Below are positions 51,737 through 61,712 of a stretch of DNA of 64,000 nucleotides, one piece after another (position 1 is the first letter of the stretch; each line of letters starts with the position of its first letter). Position numbers and translations under genes: made by a program. The DNA comes from DATFRY01 sp963764695. Lineage in GTDB: Bacteria; Myxococcota_A; Polyangia; Haliangiales; Haliangiaceae. The notes under the pieces were generated by a model, which was given only the letters and a program-made list of their open reading frames with translations, was not told the origin of the DNA and made no database searches. The stretch lies in the NCBI GenBank assembly GCA_963764695.1, contig CAVXTW010000003.1, forward strand, positions 868,001-932,000. The letters are read 5' to 3'.

Positions 51737-54700
51737 CAGTTCCGGTCCTCGTCGCCGCGGGGAAGCGGACATCCGTAGCGGCAGGTGCCGGCGCCGGCGG
51801 CGCGCCGCCAGCACACGCCGACGTCCAGGGTGGTGCCGGGCCAGACGCCGATGCTGGCACCCTGTCCCGGGCAGTCGTTAACCGGATCCGGGATCCCGTC
51901 GCGGTCGCGATCCGCCGCCGGGCGCTGGCCGCTCTGGAACAGCGCGGTCGCGTGGTCGATCTCGCCGGAGCGCTCCAGGTCGCGCACCCGGTCGGTCCTG
52001 CGCTGCGCGCCGAGGCACTCGCTCACCCGCGCCCGCTGCGCCTCGCCGACGGGCGTGCTGCCCGCGGCCTTGCAGGCGCACGCGGCCAGGGCGACCGCCG
52101 TGTCGCCGCATCCGTCGCTGGCGTAGGGGCCGCCGGGGCCGGCGCACTCGTCGTATCCGGGCAGCCCGGCGTACTGCGCGCAACCGGCGCCATTCGGCTG
52201 CTCGTAGCAGGCCAGGATGTCCAGGCGGCGGCGCTCCTCGCACGACAGCGCGGTGATCTCGGCCGGGCGGGCTCCGTCGACCGGCGGCCCCTCGTCCTCG
52301 CCGCTGTCACAGGTCGTGCTCGCGTCCTCGTGGGCGAGCGCGGCCTCCATCAGCAGCCGGGCCGTCGCGGCGATCAGGAAGGGCAGCGTGCGCCCGGCCA
52401 CGGGGCGCCAGGTCTGCACCTCGATCGGATCGATGTCGCTCTTGAGCGAGCTATCGGTCGACTCGGCCACGCTCAGCGCCGACATGACCCAGAAGCCGGC
52501 CTGCGCCCTCTCGGCCGCGCTGAGGCCGCTGATGGGCGCCATCTTGCCCTCCTCGGCAACGGTCCTGGCGGTCTGGAACGCGACCGCGCGGGCCAGGGCG
52601 CGCACCGAGAATCGATCCTCGCAGTCGCCGCCGACCAGGGCGGTCATGTCCTTGTCGAGCTGCTCCCAGCTGTCGTCCACCCACTCCCAGAAGTTCTCGA
52701 AGCCGTCCGGATCGCCGTCGTTGAGGGCGCTCCATCTCCGCCCACATCGCGTTTGTGGTCTTGGGCGTGCCGTTCGAGTCGAGTGTGTCGGTCCTCCAGC
52801 GGTTCGGCTCGCTGCGCGGCGAGCCGACCGAGTAGGCACCGGCGGCCGCGTCGACCGAGACGCCCGGGAGGAAGCGGAGCGTCTTGCCGTTCTCGCCGGC
52901 CGGGAACAGCCACGCGCTGAACCAGGTCTCGTAGGCGCTGTGGCCGTAGGCGGTGGTCGGCGCGATGTGGTGCGGGACGGTCATGTCCTGGACCATGTGC
53001 AGGGCCAGCGCCAGCCCGCGCAGCCGGAGCGCGTCGCGGTGAACGGAGCCGGGCTCGAACAGCGCCTTCCAGTGCTGCACCCAGCGCGGTTGGTTGCCGA
53101 CGCAGTCGAGCGGCGACAGGCACGTGAACGGGCCCGTGGCCGGCAGCGTCCCGCCCTTGTCCTCCAGAAAGACGGCGAACGACAGCAGCAGGTCGTGGTA
53201 CGAGAACGCGGTCTGGGTGGTGGCGTTGACAAGCTCCGGGCTGAAGTCGCCGTGCACCCAGCGGGTGAAGCCGTCGAGCGCGCCCATCTCGGCCGGCGGG
53301 AAGATCTCCTCGACCATGCGCTGGTCGGCGTAGCTGTCCGGCACCGCGCCGCCCGGGCCGCACTGGCTGGCACCCAGGCCGTCGCCGGTGGTGAGTCCGG
53401 CCAGACCCGGCGCGCAGACCCGGCGCCGGAGGATGAGGTGCCCGATGGCGGCGACGGTGGCGAACAGATCGTAGTCGGCCGCCGCGTCGAGCATGTCCTG
53501 GTCCTCCCCGGCGGCGCCGGCGAGCGCGGCGCCGTCGCCGCTCACCAGCGCCGTCAGCGCGGCCGGCATCGGATCGAAGCGCACGCCGCCACCCAGGGAG
53601 AAGCCGTCCCACGGGTGCAGGAGCCCGTGCGGCCCCTTCATCACGGAGACGTTGACCGACGGATCGGAGAAGTCGATCGCGGTGCCGTCGGCCAGGCTGA
53701 GTAGATCTTGGAAGTGGGTGAGCATGGTGAAGTTGTGGCTGTGGGTCCAGCGCTCGGCGAACTGGCCCGCGCCCGGCGTCTTCTCCACTCCCTCGCGCGA
53801 CAGCGCCCACGGGTCCATGGTCCGGAAGTGCTGCGCGATGAGCGACTCGTCGGCGGCGCACTCGGCCAGGTCGCCGGCAACGTCGTCGTCGAACGGGTCG
53901 GTCCCGCCGGCCACGTCGCAGGCCAGGACGTAGTCGGCCAGGCGCGCGCGGATGGTGAACAGCGCGTCCGCCTCGCCGTCGGGAGAGCCGTAGGTGCGAA
54001 ACTGGGTGATGTCCTCGAGCAGCTCCTCGGCGGCGCCGCACGTGCCGACGTCGATGCCGAGCGAGCTCCAGAAGTCGGTGTCGGCGGCGATCAGCTTCTT
54101 CTCGTCATCCGTCAGCTCGTCCCCGAACTGCTTGTTGATGGCGATCTCGACGAACTCGTTCGTCTCGCAGCCGGAGACGATGTCCTCGGACACTCCCTCC
54201 TTGATCCCGTCGCTGTTGACCGACAGGATGGCGCCGAGGACCAGCGTGAACGGACCGCCGCCCTGCTGGGCGAACCAGAGCAGGACATCGAGGATGGCGC
54301 AGCCGATGGCCTCCCAGACGCCGTCGGCCTCGTCGGAGCAGGACAGATTGTCCGAGCCGGGACCGTCGAACGTGTCGTCGGCCCACTCCTGGATCAACGT
54401 GCCGCCGATGTTGCCGACCTTGTCGTCGAACTTCTCGATGACGACCTGGAAGGGATTCTTGGCGTCGGCCCACACGTCGTTGTGATCGTCGACGGCGGCG
54501 GTCAGGCTGGCGAGCAGCGCGCCGGTGCCGGTCGGCAGGTCCTTGTCGGCGAAGGCCGGGTCGGTCTCGTCGGTCACCACCGGCCCGTTCAGGCCCGGCT
54601 CCCCGCGCACCGCCGGCGCCTCGTCCGGATCGACCGTCGTGCCCGGCTCCCAGCCGAGCACCACCGGACCCAGCGGATCGCCGTTGGCCTGGGCGGCCAC

Positions 54701-54925
54701 CAGGTCGAGGTGGTCGGTCCAGAACTCGAGGGCGGCCTGAGCCTCGAGGTCGCCCGCAGCGGCCCGGCGCTCGAGATACTGGAAGGCCAGCATCACCGCG
54801 AGACCGTGGGTCCGCTCGGCGTGAGCGTGGGCCCGCGGCAGTCGCAGGGCGGCGAAGACCGTGAGCGCCGCGATCGACGCGGCGATCAGGCGCATTCCAA
54901 GGGGGTGGCGTCGCACGTGGGGCAT
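51736..54925 (-). CDS. Large secreted protein with S1/P1 nuclease or zinc phospholipase C-like motif, frameshifted
   Basis: The gene has a signal peptide (AASIAALTVFAALRLPRAHA) and runs 732 codons to NAMWAEME; it then continues in the next frame as ALNDGDPDGFENFWEWVDDS, so one extra base lies near 52731. Corrected length is about 1062 residues. Near residue 640 is RLRGLALALHMVQDMTVPHH, followed by YGHSAYETW: the H-x3-D and H-x3-E arrangement of the zinc-dependent phospholipase C / S1-P1 nuclease family. An earlier WTHSHNFTMLTHFQDLLS adds candidate metal His. The C-terminal part has many Cys (CEERRRLDILACYEQ, KAAGSTPVGEAQRARVSECL) and a calcium motif DRDRDGIPDPVNDCP. It is perhaps an extracellular nuclease or lipase. 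The partner lipoprotein is downstream. Confidence 0.7.
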
Positions 54926-55050
54926 TCGGGCTCCTCCACATGCGAGAACGCCGGGCGCGCGGAATCTTCCCGCGCGGCGCGATGGGCACGAGCGGCGAGC
55001 GTCCGCTACCTCGCGCTCACCCGGGCGCCGCCATCAGCGGACGGTCGCGG

Positions 55051-55248
55051 TCAGGGCTCGGCGAACCACTCGTAGCCGTCGAGGCATTCGCGCAGGTCGG
55101 CGGCGCGGACGGCGTCGAGGAGCTCGATGGTCTGGTTCGGCCGGGTGATGTAGATGACGCCGATCTCGTCGAGGCGAGTGATGATGCGGGTCTTGACCCG
55201 TGCCCACTCGGCTTCGTCGAGGTGAGTCGCAGGTCGCAGGGTTCTCAT
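55051..55248 (-). CDS. Small hypothetical protein, 65 residues
   Basis: The protein (RPATHLDEAEWARVKTRIIT, LDEIGVIYITRPNQTIELLD, DLRECLDGYEWFAEP) is acidic and helical with no membrane segment. No family is recognised. TAGGCT at 55255-55260 ends 6 bases before the ATG, so it appears to have its own leaderless promoter, which supports its being a real gene. Confidence 0.6.
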   Translation of the reverse strand: MRTLRPATHLDEAEWARVKTRIITRLDEIGVIYITRPNQTIELLDAVRAADLRECLDGYEWFAEP

Positions 55249-55379
55249 CCACCCAGCCTACGCCCGAAGAGGCGCGCCCCGCTTTCACCCTGATCAGGTC
55301 GCCGGCGCGCCATCGAGGAGAGCCGGCTCGCCTCGCGAGTCGACGAGAATCCTGACAAGTACGCGCAGGGGTGAGCAGA

Positions 55380-56306
55380 TCAGCGGCGGGAGGACAGCCG
55401 GTGCTCGAGGCCGCCGACGATGCCGCGGCGGAACACAAGGACGCACAGGACGAAGAAGAAGCCCTGGACGACCGGGATCCACGCGCCCAGCGCGGCGAGC
55501 AGATCCTCGGAGGCGATGACCAGCGCCGCGCCGACGAGCGGGCCGGTCATCGTGCCGATGCCGCCGATCAGCGCCATCAGGACGACCTCGCCCGAGGTGG
55601 TCCAGTGCACGTCGGTGAGCGAGGCGAGCTGGAAGACGAGCGCCTTGGTGCCGCCGGCCAGGCCGGCCAGCGCCGCCGACAGGACGAAGGCGATGACCTT
55701 GTGGTGGTCGGTGCGGTAGCCGAGCGAGACCGCGCGCGGCTCGTTCTCGCGGATGGCGGCCAGCACCTCGCCGAACGGCGAGTGCACCGCGCGGTAGGCC
55801 ACGAAGATGCCGCCCAGACACACGGCCAGCACGAAGTAGTAGAGCGAGAGGTTGTCGGCCAGGCTGATGAGACCGAACAGCTTGCCGCGCGGGACCGCCT
55901 GGATGCCGTTCTCGCCGCCGGTGAACGTCGCCTGCAGGCAGTAGAAGTAGATCATCTGCGCGAAGCTCAGCGTGATCATCGCGAAGTAGATCCCGGCCAG
56001 GCGGATGGCGAGCCGCCCGACCACGAGGCCCAGCGTGGCCGCCACCAGCACGCCGAACGCGATCGACAGCTCCGGCGTGAGCCCCCAGACCTTGGCCGCG
56101 TGAGCCGACGCGTAGCCGGCCACGCCGAAGAACATCGCGTGGCCGAAGGAGAGCAGCCCGGCGTAGCCGATCAGCAGATTGAAGGCGCACGCGAACAGCG
56201 CGAAGCAGAGCACCTTCATCAGGAAGATCGGATAGGCGACGTACGGCGCAAGGCACAGGAGCGCGATCGCGCCGATGACCAGGATGCGCGTCCACTTCTC
56301 GCTCAC
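55380..56306 (-). CDS. livM: Branched-chain amino acid type ABC permease, LivM-like
   Basis: This 308-residue permease has about ten hydrophobic helices. Hallmarks are NLLIGYAGLLSFGHAMFFGV, FAMITLSFAQMIYFYCLQ, GGENGIQAVPRG, and the coupling helix around EVLAAIRENEPRAVSLGYRT, where NExRAxxLGY is typical of LivM. The GTG start overlaps the livH stop (GTGA). It forms a heterodimer with LivH. Substrates of this family include branched amino acids, urea and short amides; the sequence does not distinguish them. Confidence 0.92.
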   Translation of the reverse strand: MSEKWTRILVIGAIALLCLAPYVAYPIFLMKVLCFALFACAFNLLIGYAGLLSFGHAMFFGVAGYASAHAAKVWGLTPELSIAFGVLVAATLGLVVGRLAIRLAGIYFAMITLSFAQMIYFYCLQATFTGGENGIQAVPRGKLFGLISLADNLSLYYFVLAVCLGGIFVAYRAVHSPFGEVLAAIRENEPRAVSLGYRTDHHKVIAFVLSAALAGLAGGTKALVFQLASLTDVHWTTSGEVVLMALIGGIGTMTGPLVGAALVIASEDLLAALGAWIPVVQGFFFVLCVLVFRRGIVGGLEHRLSSRR

Positions 56307-57172
56307 CCGGCCCTCCCGAACAGGCCGCGCGGCCGCACCAGCAGCACCAGCGCCATGATCAAGAAGATGACCGTGGTGGACGCCTGCGGGTAGAAGACCT
56401 TGGTGAAGCCCTCGGCGATGCCGAGCGCGAAGCCGGTCAGGATCGATCCGCCGATCGAGCCCATGCCGCCGACCGCGACCACCGCGAAGACGACGATGAT
56501 CAGCTCCACGCCCATCAGCGGGCTGACCCGGTAGATCGGCGCGGCCAGCACGCCGGCGAACGCGGCCAGCGCGGCGCCGAACGCGTACGTCGCGGTGATG
56601 AGCCGCGGCACCGACACGCCGAACGCCTCCAGCAGGCGCGGGTTCTCGGCCGCCGCGCGCAGGGTCGAGCCCAGCCGCGTCTTCTCGATGACCACCCAGA
56701 CGCCGGTGCACACGACCACCGAGGCCAGGATGACCCAGGCCCGGTAGCGGGGCAGGATCATGAAGCCGAGGTTCTCGGCGCCGATGAGCCACTTCGGCGG
56801 CGGATACGGCTGCCCCGACGTGCCGAACTTCATCATCGCGAGCGCCTGGATGAGCAGCGCCAGGCCGAAGGTGAGCAGCAGGCCGTACAGCGGATCGAGA
56901 TCGCGCAGTTGACGGATGAGCGTGATCTCGATCAGCGCGGACAGAAGGCCCACGCCGAGCGGCGCCAGGATGAGCGCCCAGCCGTAGCCGAGCCCGAGCT
57001 TGTCGAGCAGGAGCCACGCGCACAGCGCGCCCAGCATGTAGAGCGCGCCGTGGGCGAAGTTGACGATCTTCATCAGGCCGAAGATCAGGGCCAGCCCGAG
57101 GCTGAGCAGCGCATAGAACGATCCATTGATCAGCCCGAGCAGAAGCTGACTGAGGACCACGCTGCTCATCAC
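56303..57172 (-). CDS. livH: Branched-chain amino acid type ABC permease, LivH-like
   Basis: This 289-residue permease has LLLGLINGSFYALLSLGLAL at the N-terminus, LMKIVNFAHGALYMLGA, a coupling helix TRLGSTLRAAAENPRLLEAF, and VVAVGGMGSIGGSILTGFAL near the end, all typical of LivH. The first ATG overlaps the stop of the binding-protein gene; a second ATG follows directly. It partners with LivM and the two ATPases. Confidence 0.93.
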   Translation of the reverse strand: MMSSVVLSQLLLGLINGSFYALLSLGLALIFGLMKIVNFAHGALYMLGALCAWLLLDKLGLGYGWALILAPLGVGLLSALIEITLIRQLRDLDPLYGLLLTFGLALLIQALAMMKFGTSGQPYPPPKWLIGAENLGFMILPRYRAWVILASVVVCTGVWVVIEKTRLGSTLRAAAENPRLLEAFGVSVPRLITATYAFGAALAAFAGVLAAPIYRVSPLMGVELIIVVFAVVAVGGMGSIGGSILTGFALGIAEGFTKVFYPQASTTVIFLIMALVLLVRPRGLFGRAG

Positions 57173-58566
57173 TTCTTCTCGTCGGCCTTGGCGTCGTCCT
57201 TGGACTCGCCCTTGGCGTCGCCCTTGGCATCACCCTTCGCGTCGCCCTTGGCGTCGCCGGCCTTGGCGCCGTCGGCGGCCCCGCCGGTCACGAGCGGGCA
57301 GCCGGTCTTTGCCGGATCCGCGAACGCCTGGTCGGCCGGGATCTCGCGCACCAGCTTGTAGTAGTCCCACGGCCCCTTCGACTCGGCGCTGGTCTTGACC
57401 TGGTAGAGGTACATCGCGTGCCGCTTGCGCCCGTTCGGATCGATCGAGCCCTTGCCGAACAGCGGATCGTCGGTGGGGAGGCGCTTCATCGCGTTGACAA
57501 CCGCCTTGCCGTCCTTCTCGTCCTTCACCTCGGCGACCGCCTTGAGGTAGTGCTTCACGCCGGCGTAGACCCCTGCCTGCACCATCGTCGGCATCTTGCC
57601 GCCGTGCTTCTCGGCGAACTTCTTCGACCAGTCGCGCGTGGCGTCGTCGCGGTCCCAGTAGAACGAGGAGGTCAGCATCAGCCCGCCTGCCACGTCGAGG
57701 CCGAGCGCGTGCACGTCGCTGATGAAGACCAGCAGGCCGGCCAGCTTCTGGTCGCCCTTGCCCAGGCCGAACTCGGAGGCCTGCTTGATCGTGTTGATCG
57801 TGTCGCCGCCGGCGTTGGCCATGCCGATCACCTGCGCCTTGGAGGCCTGGGCCTGCACGAGGAACGACGAGAAGTCGGTGTTGTTGAGCGGATGCTTCAC
57901 GCCGCCCACCACCTTGCCGCCGTTCGCGAGGACCACCTTGGTGACGTCGCGCTCGAGCGCCTGTCCGAACGCGTAGTCGGCGGTGATGAAGAACCATGTC
58001 TTGCCGCCGGAGCGGACCACCTCGCCCCCGGTGCCGTTGGCCAGCGCCCAGGTGTCGTAGGTCCAGTGGACCGTGTTGGGCGAGCAGGCCGTGCCGGTCA
58101 GGTCGGCCGCCGCCGGTCCGGACGCGATGAAGACCTTGTTGGCGCCGCGCGTGACCTCGTTGACCGCCAGCGCCACCGACGAGGTGGGCACGTCGACGAT
58201 GACATCGACGCCCTCGTTCTCGAGCCAGCCGCGCGCCACCGACGAGCCGACGTCCGGCTTGTTGCGATGGTCGGCGGAGATGACCTCGATCGCCTTGTCG
58301 GCCACCTTGCCGCCGGCCTCCTCGACTGCCATGCGCGCCGCCACCACCGAGCCCTCGCCCGACAGATCGGCGTACAGCCCGCTCATGTCGTTGAGCACGC
58401 CGATGCGGATCACGTCGCCGCCGGCCGATGGCGTCGCGCCGGTCGGCGCGGTCACCTTGCCGTCGCCCGCGGCAGGCGCGCCCTTGCCCCCGTCGCCGCT
58501 GTCCGGCTTGTTGCAGGCCAGCGCGGCCGCGCCCATCAGGGTCAGGATTGCAAATCGTCGGAACAT
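57169..58566 (-). CDS. livK: Branched-chain amino acid type substrate-binding lipoprotein, LivK-like
   Basis: This 465-residue lipoprotein has the signal FAILTLMGAAALAC and a strong GGAGG before the ATG. Mature residues match type I binding proteins: IRIGVLNDMSGLYADLSGEG, AVEEAGGKVADKAIEVISAD, VFIASGPAAADLTGTACSPN, TWFFITADYAFGQALERDVT, GGDTINTIKQASEFGLGKGD. The C-terminus carries a hydrophilic tail of four GDAK units plus charged residues, probably an unstructured extension that is not found in ordinary LivK. The Cys pair around ACSPN and TGCPLV may form a disulfide. Ligand could be amino acids, urea or aromatic acids. Confidence 0.92.
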   Translation of the reverse strand: MFRRFAILTLMGAAALACNKPDSGDGGKGAPAAGDGKVTAPTGATPSAGGDVIRIGVLNDMSGLYADLSGEGSVVAARMAVEEAGGKVADKAIEVISADHRNKPDVGSSVARGWLENEGVDVIVDVPTSSVALAVNEVTRGANKVFIASGPAAADLTGTACSPNTVHWTYDTWALANGTGGEVVRSGGKTWFFITADYAFGQALERDVTKVVLANGGKVVGGVKHPLNNTDFSSFLVQAQASKAQVIGMANAGGDTINTIKQASEFGLGKGDQKLAGLLVFISDVHALGLDVAGGLMLTSSFYWDRDDATRDWSKKFAEKHGGKMPTMVQAGVYAGVKHYLKAVAEVKDEKDGKAVVNAMKRLPTDDPLFGKGSIDPNGRKRHAMYLYQVKTSAESKGPWDYYKLVREIPADQAFADPAKTGCPLVTGGAADGAKAGDAKGDAKGDAKGDAKGESKDDAKADEKK

Positions 58567-58588
58567 CGGCTCCTCCTTGAGCGTGCGC

Positions 58589-59311
58589 CTACACGCTGAG
58601 GTACTTGTTGAGCCGCTCGGACGCGGCTTCCAGCTCGTCTGCTTCGATCCGGTTGACCACCTGCCCGCGCTCCACCACGAAGTGGCGGTCGGCCACCTTG
58701 GCGGCGAACGGCAGGCTCTGGACGACCAGCACGATGGTGAACCCGCGCTCCTTGAGCTTGCGGATGGTCGCGCCGATCTGCTTGACGATGACAGGGGCCA
58801 GCCCCTCGGTCGGCTCGTCGAGCAGGAGGAAGCGCGCGCCGGTGCGCAGGATGCGCGCGATGGCCAGCATCTGCTGCTCGCCACCCGACAGCGCCGTGCC
58901 CGGGCTGCGCAGCCGCGCCTTCAAGTTCGGGAACATCTCGTAAAGCTCCGCCACCGACATGCCGCCCTCCTGGATGCGCGGCGGCAGCATGAGGTTCTCC
59001 TCGACGTCGAGGCTGGCGAAGATGCCGCGCTCCTCGGGGCAGAACGCGATGCCCTGGCGCGCGATGGCGGCCGCGCGCGAGCGCACAAGCTCGCGGCCGT
59101 CGAAGCGGATCGATCCCTTGCGCGGCGAGACCAGGCCCATGATCGATCGCAGGGTGGTCGTCTTGCCGGCGCCGTTGCGGCCCAGCAGGCTGACCAGCTC
59201 GCCGCGGTGGACCTCGAAGTTGATGCCGTGCAGGACGTGCGACTCGCCGTACCAGGCGTGCAGGTCGGAGACGGCGAGCAGCGGCGCACCCTCGGTCCTC
59301 GCGTCAGTCAT
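58589..59311 (-). CDS. livF: Branched-chain amino acid type ABC ATPase, LivF-like
   Basis: This 240-residue protein has Walker A GRNGAGKT, Q-loop region IAFCPEERGIFASLDVEENL, signature LSGGEQQMLAIARIL, Walker B FLLLDEPTEGLAP and the C-terminal helix. The switch position reads VVQSLPFA, so the His usually found there is not present, as in many LivF proteins (Q instead). Its ATG overlaps the livG stop by 8 bases; the livK gene follows 22 bases downstream. Confidence 0.93.
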   Translation of the reverse strand: MTDARTEGAPLLAVSDLHAWYGESHVLHGINFEVHRGELVSLLGRNGAGKTTTLRSIMGLVSPRKGSIRFDGRELVRSRAAAIARQGIAFCPEERGIFASLDVEENLMLPPRIQEGGMSVAELYEMFPNLKARLRSPGTALSGGEQQMLAIARILRTGARFLLLDEPTEGLAPVIVKQIGATIRKLKERGFTIVLVVQSLPFAAKVADRHFVVERGQVVNRIEADELEAASERLNKYLSV

Positions 59312-60056
59312 CGCTCGTCCCCAGGTAGGCCTGCACCACCTCCGGGTTCTTCGCGACCTGGGCGTAGTCACCCTCGGCCAGGACCTCGCCGCGCGCCAGC
59401 ACGGTGATGCGATCGCACAGCCGCTCCACCACCGCGAGGTTGTGCTCGACCATCACCACGGTGCGGCCCTGCGACACCTGCCGGATCAGCGCGGTCACGC
59501 GATCGACGTCCTCGTGGCCCATCCCAGCGGTCGGCTCGTCGAGCAGCAGCGTGTCCGGGCGCGCCGCCAGCGTGGTGGCGATCTCGAGGGCGCGCTTCTG
59601 TCCGTACGGCAGGCTCGCGGCCGGCTCGTGCGCGGCGCCTTCCAGGCCGACCTGGCCCAGGAGCTCCCTGGCCTCCCCGTCCAGGCCGCGCAGCACGCGC
59701 GACGAGCGCCAGAAATCGAACGAGCGCCCGCGCGCTCGCTGCAGCGCCAGCCGCACGTTGCGCAGCGCGCTCAGGTGCGGGAACACCGACGAGATCTGAA
59801 ACGATCGGATGAGCCCGAGCCGCGCGACCGCAGCCGCCGGACGCCGCGTGATGTCGGCGCCGGCGTAGAAGATGCGGCCGCGCGTCGGGTCGAGGAACTT
59901 CGTCAACAAATTGAAGCAGGTGGTCTTGCCGGCGCCGTTGGGCCCGATGAGGCCGTGGATGGTCCCGCGGCGGATGCGCAGGTTGACCCCGTTCACGGCG
60001 ACGAAGCCGCGAAACTCCTTGGTGAGACCCTGCGTCTCGAGGACCGTGTCGGCCAT
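59304..60056 (-). CDS. livG: Branched-chain amino acid type ABC ATPase, LivG-like
   Basis: This 250-residue protein has Walker A GPNGAGKT, FQISSVFPHLSALRNVRLAL as Q-loop region, signature LPYGQKRALEIA, Walker B TLLLDEPTAGMGHEDVDRV and the switch His in MVEHNLAVVE. LivG and LivF form the heterodimeric ATPase of the importer. It starts 24 bases after the porin gene, so the porin, LivG, LivF, LivK, LivH and LivM genes form one leftward transcription unit. Confidence 0.93.
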   Translation of the reverse strand: MADTVLETQGLTKEFRGFVAVNGVNLRIRRGTIHGLIGPNGAGKTTCFNLLTKFLDPTRGRIFYAGADITRRPAAAVARLGLIRSFQISSVFPHLSALRNVRLALQRARGRSFDFWRSSRVLRGLDGEARELLGQVGLEGAAHEPAASLPYGQKRALEIATTLAARPDTLLLDEPTAGMGHEDVDRVTALIRQVSQGRTVVMVEHNLAVVERLCDRITVLARGEVLAEGDYAQVAKNPEVVQAYLGTSDD

Positions 60057-60080
60057 GACGGCGCCTTCACCCGCTCTGAA

Positions 60081-61499
60081 TCAGAAGAAGAGAAACCCGG
60101 TGAGCCCCATCCGGTGGTTCTTTCCCACCTCCCCGTCCACGTACTCGTCGCGGAAGAACGAGTAGCCGGCGACGAACCGCAGCGCGTCGGTCGGATCATA
60201 TCCAACGCAGGCCCCGAACCAGTCGAGCGACTTGCGCGCCAAAGCCGGGGCGGCCGCGTCCAGCTCGTCGGAATTCCGCACCTCGAGGTGCGAGTAGGTG
60301 CCGGCCACCCACAGGGCGCCCTGGATCCAGTACTGAAGCGAGGCCCAGCCGGACAGGAGGTCGATCGAGCGGAGCTCGCCGTCCAGGTCGTAGGTGACCA
60401 TACCCGGATCGACGCCGGCCGCGAACACCGGCGGCGGCTCTCCCTCGCCGGGCGGCGGCAGCGCCGGGAACGCGATGCCGTTGGCCATGCCGGTGTAGAG
60501 ATCGGCCGTGGCCTGACCGTACGCCAGCTCGCCGCTCAGAGACAGCGAGCCGCCCGGCTGCTCCTTCGTCCCGACCAGGATCGGAATGAAGAGATCGACG
60601 GCGCCGCCGACGGTCGTCTTGGATTCCGAGCTGTCCGGCGCCGCGCTGAACTCGGGCAGCGAGAACCGGCGCAGATCGCCGGTGAACGCGATCGACAGCG
60701 GCAGGTACATCTTGGTCGTCCCGTACAGCATCGCGGTGCCGGTGCGACTGTCGAGCGAGATGCGCAGGCCGGCCTGACCCTCGGGCACGCCGGCGTTGCG
60801 CTGCGGTGGGCGCGCGGCGGCCGCCGCCGCCTCGATGGTCAGCCCGCTTGTCTTGATGACCTTCGTCGCGCGCAGCTGCAGCGAGCGCGAGAACAGCTGG
60901 CCGGGCAGCCCCGGGATCTCCCAGGTGGCCGGGAAGTAGAGCGGCTGCCAGCCCATCAGCTGCCAGCTCTGTCCGATGAGGATGTTGACGGCGGGCGACT
61001 TGATCTCGATGTTGGCGTGGCGGATGCGGAAGGCCGGGTTGCCGAAGAAGCCGTTCTCGCTGTTGCCGGCCTGCGGCGCCGCGGCCACGCCGAAGAAATC
61101 GGTCTCGAAGGTGCCGGTGACCTTCGCGGTGCCCAGGTCGGGCGTCTTGAGCTTGATGCCGATGCGCGAGTCGCGCCCGGAGAACTGCATGCGCGGGTGA
61201 TCGGAGGCGTAGGTGCCGTCGCGGGCGACCTGCGCGTTACCGGCCAGGTCGTTGTAGCTCTGCGTGCTGTCGCGGATGTAGTCGAGCTGCACGAAGCCGT
61301 ACAGCGTCGCGGCCCACTTGCCGGTCACCGGCACCTCGACCGGGGCTGGCGGCGTGGGCGCGGGCGGCGGCGGTGCAGGCTGCGCTCCCGCAGCTGACGA
61401 GTACAGAAGAGCCGCGACCGCAACAATCGCGGGGACCGGGGCGCGGGAACGGGGGGACTGCGAGAAGGAAGCAGGGCGACGAGCGATCACGGACGTCAT
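60081..61499 (-). CDS. Outer-membrane porin cotranscribed with the Liv importer
   Basis: This 472-residue protein has a long basic N-region, a signal (PAIVAVAALLYSSAAGA) and then a Pro-rich stretch of about 25 residues. The barrel begins GKWAATLYGFVQLDYIRDST and has the strand pattern MQFSGRDSRIGIKLKTPDLG, KVTGTFETDFFGVA, FRIRHANIEIKSPAVNILIG, ending GLTGFLFF with terminal Phe. It is similar in character to the DcaP-like or beta-barrel porins of Acinetobacter and other bacteria. An ideal GGAGGTGA precedes the ATG. Its place as first gene of the Liv operon suggests it lets the importer substrate through the outer membrane. Confidence 0.85.
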   Translation of the reverse strand: MTSVIARRPASFSQSPRSRAPVPAIVAVAALLYSSAAGAQPAPPPPAPTPPAPVEVPVTGKWAATLYGFVQLDYIRDSTQSYNDLAGNAQVARDGTYASDHPRMQFSGRDSRIGIKLKTPDLGTAKVTGTFETDFFGVAAAPQAGNSENGFFGNPAFRIRHANIEIKSPAVNILIGQSWQLMGWQPLYFPATWEIPGLPGQLFSRSLQLRATKVIKTSGLTIEAAAAAARPPQRNAGVPEGQAGLRISLDSRTGTAMLYGTTKMYLPLSIAFTGDLRRFSLPEFSAAPDSSESKTTVGGAVDLFIPILVGTKEQPGGSLSLSGELAYGQATADLYTGMANGIAFPALPPPGEGEPPPVFAAGVDPGMVTYDLDGELRSIDLLSGWASLQYWIQGALWVAGTYSHLEVRNSDELDAAAPALARKSLDWFGACVGYDPTDALRFVAGYSFFRDEYVDGEVGKNHRMGLTGFLFF

Positions 61500-61582
61500 G
61501 GCTCACCTCCATCTGTTCATCGCGGGGGGCAGATTCCTGGCCGCGATGACAATGCCCCGCTCCCGTCCGGCCCTCAACAGGC

Positions 61583-61611
61583 ATTAGGGGAGTCTGAGCC
61601 CCCGCCGTCAA
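61583..61611 (-). promoter_or_regulatory. Sigma-70-type promoter of the porin-Liv operon
   Basis: On the minus strand TTGACG (61606-61611) and CCTAAT (61583-61588) are 17 bases apart, giving a leader of about 77 bases before the porin ATG. The leader has the GGAGG site close to the ATG; no riboswitch-like structure was recognised. Confidence 0.45.
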
Positions 61612-61712
61612 GACAGCTCCCGTTCAGGTTGCCGTTCAGATTGACGCTCAGCTTATCGCTCATGCGCGGGCTGCACGCACACGCGCCCCGGCGTCCTCAC
61701 GCGACGCGCCGA

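Noticed and set aside
61574..61663. A 29-residue frame (SVNLNGNLNG and two Cys) upstream of the porin gene
   Set aside because: No ribosome site, and it overlaps the predicted -35 and -10 of the porin promoter; codon use is not GC-rich like real genes here.
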